In this document: in pieces, positions 9,474 through 17,609 of the stretch
Numbering within the stretch: the stretch's first letter is position 1
How the letters are laid out: the number at the start of each line of letters is the position of its first letter
From: Beijerinckiaceae bacterium
Lineage (GTDB): Bacteria > Pseudomonadota > Alphaproteobacteria > Rhizobiales > Beijerinckiaceae
Reading direction: 5' to 3'
Assembly: GCA_947370975.1 (NCBI GenBank)
Contig: CANBNG010000011.1
Location: forward strand, 1 to 64,000
Length of the DNA: 64,000 nucleotides
Notes under the pieces: generated by a model
Told to the model about the DNA's origin: nothing
The model's database searches: none
Seen by the model: the letters and a program-made list of their open reading frames with translations, nothing else
Made by a program: the position numbers and the translations under genes

Positions 9474-9525
9474 AAAAAACAAAATGCGCCACGCTCCATC
9501 CCTTGGCGGGTGGAGACAGCGGCGC
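9474..9525 (-). terminator. Leader terminator controlled by antitermination, upstream of nrtA
   Basis: Read on the minus strand, GCGCC (9525-9521) pairs with GGCGC (9490-9486). An inner CTCCA/TGGAG stem sits inside, and the hairpin is followed by ATTTTGTTTTTT. It is an intrinsic terminator about 40 bp before the nrtA start. Its 5' arm is the loop and 3' edge of the upstream hairpin at 9515-9532, so the two structures exclude each other. That is the expected layout for NasT-type antitermination. Confidence 0.8.
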
Positions 9526-9567
9526 TGCTGTCATCAGATCTTGAAAAGAATGGCGGCGTCGTTGCCG
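9515..9567 (-). promoter_or_regulatory. Two-hairpin ANTAR target (NasT antitermination leader)
   Basis: Two tandem stem-loops, both with six-base loops. P1 (9567-9554) is CGGC-AACGAC-GCCG. P2 (9532-9515) is GACAGC-AGCGCC-GCTGTC. Both loops have A at position 1 and G at position 4, the signature known for RNA bound by ANTAR-domain proteins. P2 overlaps the 5' arm of the terminator at 9474-9525. NasT, encoded just upstream, has an ANTAR domain and is the obvious ligand. The structural reading is direct from sequence; binding is inferred. Confidence 0.82.
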
Positions 9568-9583
9568 GCTATCGGAAACAGAC

Positions 9584-9600
9584 AAACAAGAACCGTGCCA
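9584..9600 (-). promoter_or_regulatory. Sigma-54 (-24/-12) promoter of the nrtA-nasA operon
   Basis: On the minus strand the sequence is TGGCACG-GTTC-TTGTTT. It matches the RpoN consensus TGGCACG-N4-TTGCW except that the -12 GC is GT. The GG and GT dinucleotides are 12 bases apart, the required spacing. Transcription would start near 9574, just before hairpin P1. This implies an NtrC-type activator. No clean NtrC palindrome was recognised between 9601 and 9715. Confidence 0.72.
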
Positions 9601-9715
9601 GAGCGTGGCAAAGCTGTTTCAGCTCTGGGGATCCGGGAAAAAGCCGTCGCCGGAAAAGAGCGAACTGCCTCTCCATCTCGCATGTGCGAAATGAATGCAG
9701 TTTCATGCCTGCTTT

Positions 9716-10768
9716 TTATGCAGACGCGACGCCAAGGCTGCGATCGTAAAGGGCGGGATCGAAGACATCGGCTGCCCGCTGCACATCTGCCTCGGCGCCG
9801 GCGAGTTGCCCGGCTGCCACCATATCAGCATGAATGCGCCGGGCGGTGTCAGGCTCGGGACGGTTAAGCCCCTCCCCCGCAAAGCGGATGAAACCGGACG
9901 CGACGCGCTGACGGCCCGCCGCATCGAGCAGCAGCGCGCCCGAGAGGGAGCGGGCAATGACGCCCGCCGGCAGGTCAAACCGCTGGGCAAGCGCCTGCGA
10001 CACAAGCGTGCGCTGCGCTGGATCGGCCACGAAGCGCGCCGCCCCATCGAGCGCACGGACAAGCTTCTCGCCCACGCCATTGCCGAGCAGCGGGGAATCG
10101 GCCGGCAGCGCCAGAACCTTTTCCACCATTTCGGGCACGATCTCGCAGCCGAGCGCCACGATGATTCCCTTGCCCTGATCGACAGCCAGCGAGTTCCACG
10201 GGCTGCCGACGCAAAAGCCGTCGATCAGCCCCTTGTCGATGCAATCGACCATATAGGGCGGCGGCACGACGACGATTTCAACATCCACGTCGGGGTCGAC
10301 GCCACCCAGCGCCAGAAAACGCCGCAGCAGATAGGTATGGGCCGAGAAGGGATAGACCGAGGCGAAGGTGAGCGCACGTGCGCCTTGTGCCTTGCGCTGC
10401 GCCACCACCGCGCCCAGCGCCAGCGCGGCCTGCGCGCAGCTCTCGAGCGCGCCCGGATGCAGAGCCGTGGCTTCAGCCGCAAGCGCGGGCGAAATGGTGA
10501 TTGCATTGCCATTTTCATTGAGCACGAAAACGGCCTTGAGATCGCGCCGCACCTGGCCGACGCCAAGCGTGGTGGCGATGGCGAGCGGGGCCAGCATATG
10601 AGCTGCATCGATATGGCCAACCACGAGCTTGTCGCGCAGATTGGCCCAGGAGACATCGCGGTGCAGATTGAGGCGCAGGCCCTGCCCTTCGGCAAAGCCG
10701 AAATCGGCGGCGGCGATCAGGCTCGCCGCATCGGTGAGCGGCAGATAGCCGATGCTGAGTTCGATCAT
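9716..10768 (-). CDS. nasS: Nitrate sensor NasS (cytoplasmic NrtA-like protein)
   Basis: A 350-residue NrtA/CmpA-family protein that begins directly with IELSIGYLPLTDAASLIAAADFGF and has no signal peptide. That is the mark of NasS, the cytoplasmic nitrate/nitrite sensor that holds NasT inactive. The binding-pocket segment FCVGSPWNSLAV parallels NrtA. Its ATG overlaps the nasT stop by four bases (10765-10768), so the two are made together. On nitrate binding NasS is known to release NasT, which then antiterminates the leader at 9474-9567. Confidence is high because of the pairing with an ANTAR regulator. Confidence 0.9.
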   Translation of the reverse strand: MIELSIGYLPLTDAASLIAAADFGFAEGQGLRLNLHRDVSWANLRDKLVVGHIDAAHMLAPLAIATTLGVGQVRRDLKAVFVLNENGNAITISPALAAEATALHPGALESCAQAALALGAVVAQRKAQGARALTFASVYPFSAHTYLLRRFLALGGVDPDVDVEIVVVPPPYMVDCIDKGLIDGFCVGSPWNSLAVDQGKGIIVALGCEIVPEMVEKVLALPADSPLLGNGVGEKLVRALDGAARFVADPAQRTLVSQALAQRFDLPAGVIARSLSGALLLDAAGRQRVASGFIRFAGEGLNRPEPDTARRIHADMVAAGQLAGAEADVQRAADVFDPALYDRSLGVASA

Positions 10769-11349
10769 CCGAGCAGCTCCGAAGCGGTGACGACGGATCG
10801 CGCAAGATCCGCGATGCGTTTCTTCTGGTTCATCGCGGTGCTGCGCAGCAGGCCATAGGCCTCCTCCTCGCTCATGCCGCGCGCTTTCATCAGAATGGCT
10901 TTTGCGCGGTCGAGAATCTTGCGATCCTCCAGCGCATTGCGCGCCTCCGACAATTCAGTTTCAAGCCGCTCATAGGCGCGAAAGCGCGTGACGCACATTT
11001 CGACAATCGTCTTCACCCGGTCCCCGCGCAGCCCATCCACCACATAGGCCGAAACCCCGGCCTCGATGGCGGCGCGCGTCTGCTCGCTGTCGGATTGATC
11101 GACGAACATGGTGATTGGCCGTTTGACGAGGCGGCTGACGAGAAACATCTGCTCGAGCGTATCGCGCTGCGGATTGGCAAGATCGATCACCACAATATCA
11201 GGATCGATTTCCCCGATACGCGCGATCAGCCGGTCCGTCGTCTCAAGGCGAACGACATGCGTAAAGCCGGCTTCGCGCAGGCCATCCTCGATGATGGCGG
11301 CGCGGATCGAGCTTTCGTCGACGATGAGGGCCTTGAGCTTGGAATCCAT
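10765..11349 (-). CDS. nasT: ANTAR-domain antiterminator NasT
   Basis: A 194-residue response-regulator-like protein. The receiver domain occupies about residues 5-120 with D11-E12 and D56 (VVIDLANP) in the acidic-pocket positions. A coiled linker (RFRAYERLETELSEARNALEDRK) leads into a C-terminal ANTAR domain, about 135-190 (ILDRAKAILMKARGMSEEEAYGLLRSTAM). ANTAR domains bind paired hexaloop RNA hairpins, and such a pair lies just downstream at 9515-9567. It heads the nasT-nasS transcript. The ATG at 11349 starts MDSKLKALIVDESS. Confidence 0.93.
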   Translation of the reverse strand: MDSKLKALIVDESSIRAAIIEDGLREAGFTHVVRLETTDRLIARIGEIDPDIVVIDLANPQRDTLEQMFLVSRLVKRPITMFVDQSDSEQTRAAIEAGVSAYVVDGLRGDRVKTIVEMCVTRFRAYERLETELSEARNALEDRKILDRAKAILMKARGMSEEEAYGLLRSTAMNQKKRIADLARSVVTASELLG

Positions 11350-11506
11350 GCGCCACCGGCATTGTGCTGATCTGTCCTAGCAGGTTGCGTGCCGCGGGGG
11401 GAGCGCCACCTGCCGCGAACGTAACAAATGCAGGCGTAAGCTAACCCACAGAAGGACGCCTCGCGCGTTTGCAGGAGGACAAACAGCAAGGCTGGAGAGC
11501 AAGACC

Positions 11507-11956
11507 ATGGCGCCGCGCATCGGGTGGAGTGCATGCTGCCTCGGCCTGCTGGTGCTGGCCCTCCCTGCATGGCCCGTGCAGGCGGGCCTGCTCGATCTGC
11601 TGTTTGGCGGGGGCGGCAATGCCGGGCCCCAATATTACGAACGCGCGCCCTTCGCCTCTCCCTATAATGGGCAAGATCCCTATAACGGATCTGGCGCACG
11701 CCAGCCCAGGACGCCCCCCGTCGAAATTCCGCCCATGCGCATGGAATCGCTCTGCTGCAAGAATGGCGAAGACCCGATGAAGGCGCTCCTCTCCGACGAC
11801 ACGCTGTTGCACGGCGATGTCGTAATGACACCGCAGGGACTGCGGACTTTCGTGGGGGCACGCGCGCCCCATTCCATGCGCGATTTCGTGCCGACGGGAC
11901 GGGGACGCAGCGTCAGCTCGTCGCAACGCCGCCAATTTTATGCCCTCGACCGCTGA
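11507..11956 (+). CDS. Small secreted protein of unknown function
   Basis: 149 residues. A Sec-type signal peptide (hydrophobic CCLGLLVLALPAWPVQA, probable cleavage near residue 27) is followed by a Gly/Asn/Pro-rich stretch and a compact C-terminal part with SLCCKNGEDPMKALLSDDTLLHGDVVMTPQGLRTFVG. A GGAG ribosome site lies 8 bp before the ATG. The gene is divergent from nasT and stands alone. I do not recognise the family. The vicinal Cys pair and the PQGLRTFVG segment look conserved rather than random. Periplasmic location is inferred. Confidence 0.7.
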   Translation: MAPRIGWSACCLGLLVLALPAWPVQAGLLDLLFGGGGNAGPQYYERAPFASPYNGQDPYNGSGARQPRTPPVEIPPMRMESLCCKNGEDPMKALLSDDTLLHGDVVMTPQGLRTFVGARAPHSMRDFVPTGRGRSVSSSQRRQFYALDR

Positions 11957-12091
11957 GCTCGAAAAGCCGACGTTGCGTCAGCGCTCCGGTTAATGGGCCC
12001 TTGCAGGAAGCCGCCGAAAACAGCCGCTTACCCGAACCAATCTGCAATCGGGCAATGGCATGATGTGCGCAAATCGATCAACAGGTGGATC

Positions 12092-12382
12092 ATGAACGCG
12101 CACCACAAGCCAGCACCAGACGCACGGGTTTGTTCCAATTGCCGCTATCTGTCCTTCACGCCGGGCGCCGATCTGCGCTGCGCCGATCCGGCGGCGAGCG
12201 AGTTTGATCGGCCAGTCGCTGCGCAGGGCACATGCGGACGTTTCCAGATCGGATTTGCCGCCGCCAAATTGCTCGCCTTCCGCACCAGCGCAGACCATGG
12301 CGCAAAGATGATGCAGGCGTGGGAAATGGCCATGCACAACCATCTCTCGGCCGCGCGCACTGGCCTCCATCCCGAACATTGA
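12092..12382 (+). CDS. Small four-cysteine protein, unknown function
   Basis: 96 residues with CSNCRYL near the N-terminus and further Cys at LRCADP and GTCGRF, a spacing typical of small metal-binding (Zn or Fe-S) proteins. I chose ATG 12092 because AGGTGG lies 4 bp upstream; an in-frame ATG at 11993 has no such site. The C-terminal half is Met/His/Ala-rich and helical. It has no operon partner; the next gene is convergent. Function unknown. The reading rests on codon usage, the ribosome site and the Cys pattern. Confidence 0.6.
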   Translation: MNAHHKPAPDARVCSNCRYLSFTPGADLRCADPAASEFDRPVAAQGTCGRFQIGFAAAKLLAFRTSADHGAKMMQAWEMAMHNHLSAARTGLHPEH

Positions 12383-12416
12383 AAATGAAAACGGCGCGAA
12401 CCCGAAGGCCGCGCCG
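12381..12416 (-). terminator. Intrinsic terminator of the bicupin gene
   Basis: On the minus strand CGGCGCG (12416-12410) pairs with CGCGCCG (12398-12392) around an 11-base loop and is followed by TTTTCATTTTC. It lies 30 bp after the stop of the minus-strand bicupin gene. Confidence 0.75.
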
Positions 12417-12445
12417 CTGAGTGTCTTGCATCCGAAGGCTGTGAC

Positions 12446-13666
12446 TTACATCACATTGCCAACCGCATCGCCGGCGGCGGCGTCGGTGTAGAATTCCGGA
12501 AGCATGCGCGACTCGATGCCTTCAGCGGCCAGACGCGCGGAGAATTCCTTGCGGAGCGCAGGATCTTCATCGCAATAGGGAATCGCGCTGCCACCCTTCT
12601 TCAGGTCGATCGCGCCATAATCCATGATCGCTTCGCCCGGCAGGCCGGCCTTGCGCGAACGCTGGTTGTTGGGGCCATGCCACGCGCTGACGCGCAGCGG
12701 ATCCTTGCTGATGCCGAAATGCTGGTGGAACCAGTCGCCCGACATCGGAGCCGCGGACACGAGACCGCCGTATTCATATTCCTGACGACGCACCTGATCG
12801 GCAAAGCCACCCTCCCACGGGCGCATGCCGAGCTCGGCCGGCCAGGTGTAGGTGTAGCCCTTGCCCTTGAGGCAGAGCAGAACCGCAGCTGACATATGCT
12901 TGTGGGCCTTGGAATAGCGGCCGGTCTCGTGCTGGCCGATCCAGAAGTAGAAGCGGTTGCCGGCCATCTGCGGCTCGACGCGGCGATAGCCCGGCGAACG
13001 GCGGTTATCGAGCGGCAGCTCGCAATTGACGAGATCGGGCACGAAATTCGTGCGGCGCATGGCCAGGCCGCGCACCGGATCGGGCTCCACGTCCTCGACC
13101 GACTTGAAGAAGTCGTCCGCGCCGGCGTAGCGATCGGTGAAGGTGAAATCGTTGTTGAAGATGAAGTTCGTGTTGTCGAACAGGTTCATCACATTGGCGG
13201 CGGTCGTGCCGCAATAGAGCAGCGCAGGCGTGTTCGTCGCATTGACGAAACGATGGCTGGCGTTCAACGGAATCGAGAAGCAGGAGCCCTTCTGCCATTC
13301 GAACGTCTGCTTCTTGGCCGGGTCGCTCCAGATTTCCGTGGAGCCGCGACCTTCGACCACGAAGATCACCTTCTCATACATGTGCTTGTCGACATTCAGC
13401 GCGCCGCCGGCGGGCACTTCGACGACATAGGAGCCCCAGAGGCCTTCGGTGCCAAACAGCTGAATATAGCTGCCGCGACCGCCAAGCCGCTTCCAGGGCT
13501 TCAGTTCAAGGTCGAGGACCGTGCGCACGCCGATATTGCGGTAGCAGGGGATGCCTTCGGCTTCCATGAAGCGATCGTAGGGCATCGCAGGGCGCTTGAA
13601 CTTGCCGAGACCGGCGATTTCGCCAGCTTTGGGTTCATGCCAGTGGGAGGGTGCGTCATGGGGCAT
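12446..13666 (-). CDS. Bicupin protein, putative dioxygenase-like
   Basis: 406 residues with two cupin barrels. The first (about residues 75-160) has ALNVDKHMYEKVIFVVEGRG and PLNASHRFVN, keeping only part of the usual His set. The second (about 245-330) has the H-x-H pair in KAHKHMSAAVLLCLKGKG and further His in GDWFHQHFG, so metal binding is more likely there. Bicupins of this size include gentisate and 1-hydroxy-2-naphthoate dioxygenases, but I cannot assign a substrate. It is a single-gene unit with its own terminator. It lies about 2 kb from the ring-cleavage block on the opposite strand, so a role in aromatic acid metabolism is possible but inferred. Confidence 0.8.
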   Translation of the reverse strand: MPHDAPSHWHEPKAGEIAGLGKFKRPAMPYDRFMEAEGIPCYRNIGVRTVLDLELKPWKRLGGRGSYIQLFGTEGLWGSYVVEVPAGGALNVDKHMYEKVIFVVEGRGSTEIWSDPAKKQTFEWQKGSCFSIPLNASHRFVNATNTPALLYCGTTAANVMNLFDNTNFIFNNDFTFTDRYAGADDFFKSVEDVEPDPVRGLAMRRTNFVPDLVNCELPLDNRRSPGYRRVEPQMAGNRFYFWIGQHETGRYSKAHKHMSAAVLLCLKGKGYTYTWPAELGMRPWEGGFADQVRRQEYEYGGLVSAAPMSGDWFHQHFGISKDPLRVSAWHGPNNQRSRKAGLPGEAIMDYGAIDLKKGGSAIPYCDEDPALRKEFSARLAAEGIESRMLPEFYTDAAAGDAVGNVM

Positions 13667-13790
13667 GGGGATCCTCGCTTTTTTCGTTGATTGAGCGTTT
13701 CTTCTTATATCGGCAGGCTCGCACCCGCCACTTTCGTAGAAGATGCAGACTGATTAGCAGAGGCGTCGCCCGCTTCCAAGGGCGGCCTTG

Positions 13791-13985
13791 TTATCCACCG
13801 CCCCGGTTGGCGTCTTCCCGCAGCTGGGCAAGCTCGGCGGTCAGCGCCTCGAAGCGCCCGAGCCAGCGCACAAGATCGCGTTTCACGTCGAGATCGGATT
13901 GCTCCTCCTCGATCTGGCTCATTTTCTCCCTCAGCGCGGCGGCAAGCGCGACCGCCTCCCGCCAGGACTTGTCGAAATCGAACAT
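13791..13985 (-). CDS. Small coiled-coil protein, unknown function
   Basis: 64 residues, mostly one charged helix with heptad-like spacing (KSWREAVALAAALREKMSQI, then RFEALTAELAQLRED). The start at 13985 (MFDFDKSW) is preceded by GGAGGTGGGG at ideal distance; the frame also opens further upstream but without a ribosome site. It lies between convergent or divergent neighbours and has no partner. The strong ribosome site and amphipathic helix argue for a real gene. Function unknown. Confidence 0.55.
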   Translation of the reverse strand: MFDFDKSWREAVALAAALREKMSQIEEEQSDLDVKRDLVRWLGRFEALTAELAQLREDANRGGG

Positions 13986-14112
13986 ATTCCCCACCTCCAC
14001 GCCGCCCGACATTAACGCCCACAGGCTGCCCTGCGCCATGCCCTTAAGCCGTGCCGAGGCAGAAAAGCGATTGCAAGCTGACAGGCGCGGCCCCGACTTG
14101 TATCAAACTCCC

Positions 14113-14586
14113 ATGTCCGACCCGATCCATATATTCATCGATGCCGATGCCTGCCCTGTGAAGGACGAGGTCTATCGCGTCGCCGAGCGCTATCGCCTGC
14201 CCGTCCATGTCGTCGCCAATGCCTGGCTCAACGTGCCTCGCGATCCGCTGATCGAGCGCGTCGTGGTGCCCGCTGGCCCCGATGTCGCCGACGACTGGAT
14301 CGCCGAGCGCGCAGGCCCGAGCTCGATTGTCATAACGGCCGACATTCCCCTGGCCAGCCGCTGCGTGAAGGCAGGCGCCGAGGTGATCGGGCCGACGGGG
14401 CGGGCCTTTACCGAGGCCTCGATCGGCATGGCTCTGGCCACCCGCAACCTCATGGAAGATCTGCGCGGGGCGGGCGAGATGACGCGCGGGCCAAAACCCT
14501 TTGCGCCCCGGGACCGCTCGACCTTCCTCTCCGCACTCGATCTTGCCGTGAACCGGCTCAAGCGCGCGGGCCATGGCGCGCCCTGA
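14113..14586 (+). CDS. YaiI/YqxD family protein (DUF188, UPF0178)
   Basis: 157 residues, full length for the family. The N-terminal DADACPVKDEVYRVAERY is the hallmark, followed by VVPAGPDVADDWIAERA and VITADIPLASRCVKAGAEV. This is a PIN-like/NYN nuclease-type fold in which the Asp residues (DAD, D of AGPDVADDW, D of TADIPL) could bind metal. The biochemical role is not established for the family. I chose ATG 14113 because the family starts there; the frame is open back to 13651. It is monocistronic. Confidence 0.88.
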   Translation: MSDPIHIFIDADACPVKDEVYRVAERYRLPVHVVANAWLNVPRDPLIERVVVPAGPDVADDWIAERAGPSSIVITADIPLASRCVKAGAEVIGPTGRAFTEASIGMALATRNLMEDLRGAGEMTRGPKPFAPRDRSTFLSALDLAVNRLKRAGHGAP

Positions 14587-14734
14587 CGGGCATTTGCCAG
14601 GCTGAACAAGGCCATGTTCAATGCTTCTGCCTTCAAGAGAGGCAGGATTGTTCGCACGGCCGCCCGTCCGCCCTCGGACGGCGCTTGGCCCGGCGATTGC
14701 CTGTCCCTGTCCATCACAAAGTGAGGATCGGCGC

Positions 14735-15784
14735 ATGAGCATGACGACGACGGGCAGAAAAGCTCTTTTCTCGGCCACGCTATGGCTGGCTGGCGTCGGC
14801 CTTGCGCAGGCGCAACCAGCGGCCGATTTCTACCGCGCCAAGCCGCAGATGCGGATGATCGTCTCCAGCACGCCGGGCGGGGGCTATGACATGATGGGCC
14901 GGCTGGCGGCGCGCTATTTCTCGAAATATCTGCCGGGAGACCCCCAGATCGTCGTGCAGAACATGCCGGGCGGGGGCGGCATTACCGCCACCAATTTCCT
15001 CTCAGCCGTCGCACCCAAGGACGGCACGACGCTCGGCCATATCGACCGCGGCATGGCCACCACCGCCCTGCTCTATGGCCACAATACGCAGGCCCAGTTC
15101 GACGCGACGAAGATCAATTGGCTGGGGAGCATTTCGCGCGAGGTCGGCGTCGGGCTGGTCTCGAAAAACTCGCCGGTGAAAACACTGGCCGAGATGCGCA
15201 CGCGCGAAATCATGATCGGCACCAACGGGCCAGAAACCGATTCGGCCATGTATGCGCGCCTGTCCAACAGCCTGCTCGGCACGAAGTTCAAGGTGGTCTT
15301 TGGCTATCCGGGGCAGGTTGAATATTACATGGCGCTGACGCGCGGCGAGGTCGACGGGATTTTCATGACCGGCTGGTCGGGCCCCAACCGCATGACCGCC
15401 ATCAAGGACATCGAACATGGCGACCTCGGATTTTTCGTGCAAATGGCCTCAAGCCGTCATCCCGACGCGCCCGACACCCCAACCATGCGCGAGCTTGTGA
15501 GCGATCCAAAAGACCTGCAGATCATGGATATTCTGCTCTCGCGGCTCGATCTCGGCCGCCCGTTCGTCGTGCCACCAGGCGTGCCCGCAGACCGAGTCGC
15601 GCTGCTGCGCAAGGCCTTCGACCAGGCGGCGGCCGATCCTGACTTGCAGGCGGAAGCGCAGAAGATCGGCATCAAGATCGATGCCATTTCCGGCGTCGAT
15701 GCGCAGGCGATAATCGCCAGGCTCTACACCACGCCAGAGGATGTGCGCGCGCGTATGCAGAGCATCGTGCAGATTTCGAAATAG
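14735..15784 (+). CDS. TctC/Bug-type periplasmic solute-binding protein
   Basis: 349 residues with a Sec signal (FSATLWLAGVGLAQAQ) and the tripartite tricarboxylate binding-protein fold. It shows MIVSSTPGGGYDMMGRLAARYF, VVQNMPGGGGITATNFL and PPGVPADRVALLRKAFDQA. GTGAGGAT precedes the ATG at 14735. No TctA or TctB membrane partners are present in the window, so it is an orphan receptor, common for this family. These proteins usually bind carboxylates. It leads the plus-strand catabolic block, so it may bind the aromatic acid or an intermediate. A possible terminator separates it from the next gene. Confidence 0.88.
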   Translation: MSMTTTGRKALFSATLWLAGVGLAQAQPAADFYRAKPQMRMIVSSTPGGGYDMMGRLAARYFSKYLPGDPQIVVQNMPGGGGITATNFLSAVAPKDGTTLGHIDRGMATTALLYGHNTQAQFDATKINWLGSISREVGVGLVSKNSPVKTLAEMRTREIMIGTNGPETDSAMYARLSNSLLGTKFKVVFGYPGQVEYYMALTRGEVDGIFMTGWSGPNRMTAIKDIEHGDLGFFVQMASSRHPDAPDTPTMRELVSDPKDLQIMDILLSRLDLGRPFVVPPGVPADRVALLRKAFDQAAADPDLQAEAQKIGIKIDAISGVDAQAIIARLYTTPEDVRARMQSIVQISK

Positions 15785-15797
15785 ACTTACTCTGGCG

Positions 15798-15847
15798 CGG
15801 CTGTGCCTGTTCTCGGGTTCAGCCGTGCAGTTTTTTTCGCGCTTGTC
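15798..15847 (+). terminator. Possible terminator after the TctC-like gene
   Basis: CGGCTG (15798-15803) pairs with CAGCCG (15830-15835), and a run of seven T follows five bases later (15841-15847). The stem is short and the loop long, so this is weak. If real, the ring-cleavage genes start from their own promoter between 15848 and 15934. Confidence 0.35.
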
Positions 15848-15933
15848 CGCGCCCGCACGGCATTTGACTCTGCCCAGTCGATTGCCGAAGATATTTGCAA
15901 TAGATTGCAAAAAAAGTGTCGCGGGAGGCCAGA

Positions 15934-16824
15934 ATGATCATCGAAAATGCCGAGGGCGTCACGCCTGTGGTCCTGCAGACCATGGCAGGCACGAGCAATG
16001 CCCGGCTGAAGGAAATCATGGAGGCGCTGGTGCGCCATGCCCATGCTTTCGCGCGCGAGATCAATCTGACCGAAGCCGAATTCGAGCAGGGCGTCGATTT
16101 TCTCAACCGCATCGGGCAAACGACCAACGACGCCCATAATGAAGGCATCCTTTTCTCGGATTCGATCGGCTTTTCGACGCTGGTCTGCCTGTTGAACAAT
16201 GGCAGCAACGGCGCGACCGAAACCGCCGCCGCCTTGCTTGGCCCCTTCTGGCGCATGCATTCGCCCCGCACCGAGAATGGCGGCTCACTGCTGCGCTCGC
16301 CCACCCCCGGCCCCGCACTTTTCGCCAATTGCCTCATCAAGGATCAGGCAGGCCAACCGCTCGCCGGCGTCGAGGTCGATGTCTGGCATTCCTCGCCCGT
16401 CGGTCTCTACGAGAACCAGGACGAGAGCCAGGCCGACATGAATTTGCGCGGCAAATTCATCACCGATGCGCAGGGCCGTTTTGGCTTTCGCTCGGTCAAG
16501 CCTGCGGGTTATCCGGTGCCAGTCCACGGCCCGGTCGGCGACATGCTGCGCGCGCAGAACCGCTCGCATTTCCGCCCCGCACATATTCACTTCCTCGCCT
16601 TCAAACAGGGCTTCAAGACGCTCGTCACGCAGGTCTTCGTCGATGATGACGAATATCTCGAAAACGATGTGGTCTTTGGCGTCACGCGCGCGCTCGTCGG
16701 CGATTATGTGCGCCATGACGACAAGGCCCCGGCGGACGATGTCGAGGGCCCTTGGTATTCGCTCGATTATACATTCGTGATGGAGCATGGCCTTGCCACG
16801 CTCCCGCATCCACCGATCAAGTAA
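15934..16824 (+). CDS. Intradiol ring-cleavage dioxygenase (catechol/hydroxyquinol 1,2-dioxygenase type)
   Basis: 296 residues. Non-heme Fe(III) enzyme that opens a dihydroxylated ring between the two hydroxyls. The N-terminal helical dimerisation domain (about 1-100) is of the catechol-dioxygenase type. The four expected iron ligands are visible as Tyr159 (VGLYENQD), Tyr193 (AGYPVPVHGPVG), His217 and His219 (RPAHIHF). The start at 15934 has GGGAGG upstream; a GTG at 15916 is less likely. The next gene follows after 8 bp. The sequence suggests the hydroxyquinol branch (LGPFWR, GPVGDML), but catechol or chlorocatechol cannot be excluded. Product would be a maleylacetate- or muconate-type diacid. 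Confidence 0.9.
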   Translation: MIIENAEGVTPVVLQTMAGTSNARLKEIMEALVRHAHAFAREINLTEAEFEQGVDFLNRIGQTTNDAHNEGILFSDSIGFSTLVCLLNNGSNGATETAAALLGPFWRMHSPRTENGGSLLRSPTPGPALFANCLIKDQAGQPLAGVEVDVWHSSPVGLYENQDESQADMNLRGKFITDAQGRFGFRSVKPAGYPVPVHGPVGDMLRAQNRSHFRPAHIHFLAFKQGFKTLVTQVFVDDDEYLENDVVFGVTRALVGDYVRHDDKAPADDVEGPWYSLDYTFVMEHGLATLPHPPIK

Positions 16825-16832
16825 GGGGCCAG

Positions 16833-17597
16833 ATGACCTATCCGATCTCACAACAGGGTAAAATCGTTCTCGTGGTCGGGGGCGCTGGGGGCGTTGGCAA
16901 GGCGACTGCGCGCATGTTTGCCGAGCAGGGTGCCCATGTCGCCATCACCTACCGTCCGGGAGATGATAAAGCGGTCGCCGCGCAGGCGTTTCTTGCAACC
17001 CTGCCCGGCGAAAACCATGCTGCCTTTGAAGCCGATGTCGGCGAAACCTCGACGCTGGTGGCTTTGCGCCAATCGATGCAGGCGCGCTATGGCGACAAGC
17101 TCGATGTGCTCGTCAACAGCGCAGGCTTTACCAAGCCCGTGCCCCATGCCGATCTCGATGGGCTCGATGACGACTTGATCGACCGGATGTTTGCCGTCAA
17201 TTGGCGCGGACAATTTGCCACCGTACGCACTTTCGCGCCCATGCTGAAAGCCAGCGGCGACGGCTTGATCGTCTCGATTTCCTCCATCGCGGCAACAAAT
17301 GGCAATGGCTCCTCCATCGCCTATGGCGCGGTGAAAGCAGGCATTGACGTCATGACCAAATCGCTCGCCCGCGCGCTTGCTCCGCAGGTGCGCGCCATGG
17401 GCGTTGCGCCCGGCGTCGTCGATACCGGTTTCGTGGCTGGACGCGGCGCGGAATTTAACGCCAAGACCGCGGCCACCACGCCGCTGAAGCGGGTTGCAAG
17501 CGCCGACGATGTCGCAGCCGCCGTTCTGGCCTGCGCCACCCACCTTGGCTATTCAACCGGCACGACGATCGTCGTCGATGGCGGGCGTTCTCTTTGA
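16833..17597 (+). CDS. Short-chain dehydrogenase/reductase
   Basis: 254 residues. Rossmann nucleotide site near the N-terminus is written VGGAGGVGKATA (variant of TGxxxGIG). NSAG is present at LVNSAGF, the catalytic Ser in IVSISSIAA, and the YxxxK pair in AYGAVKAG. The C-terminus ends STGTTIVVDGG, a standard SDR ending. It starts 8 bp after the dioxygenase and ends 12 bp before the BKACE gene, so it is co-transcribed. It could reduce a keto or enol intermediate of the ring-cleavage product, or prepare the ring substrate. The exact substrate is not readable. Confidence 0.88.
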   Translation: MTYPISQQGKIVLVVGGAGGVGKATARMFAEQGAHVAITYRPGDDKAVAAQAFLATLPGENHAAFEADVGETSTLVALRQSMQARYGDKLDVLVNSAGFTKPVPHADLDGLDDDLIDRMFAVNWRGQFATVRTFAPMLKASGDGLIVSISSIAATNGNGSSIAYGAVKAGIDVMTKSLARALAPQVRAMGVAPGVVDTGFVAGRGAEFNAKTAATTPLKRVASADDVAAAVLACATHLGYSTGTTIVVDGGRSL

Positions 17598-17609
17598 GGA
17601 TTTGATGTT

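Noticed and set aside
9601..9715. NtrC-binding palindromes upstream of the sigma-54 promoter
   Set aside because: Only short, wrongly spaced repeats are present; none fits the NtrC site well enough to annotate.
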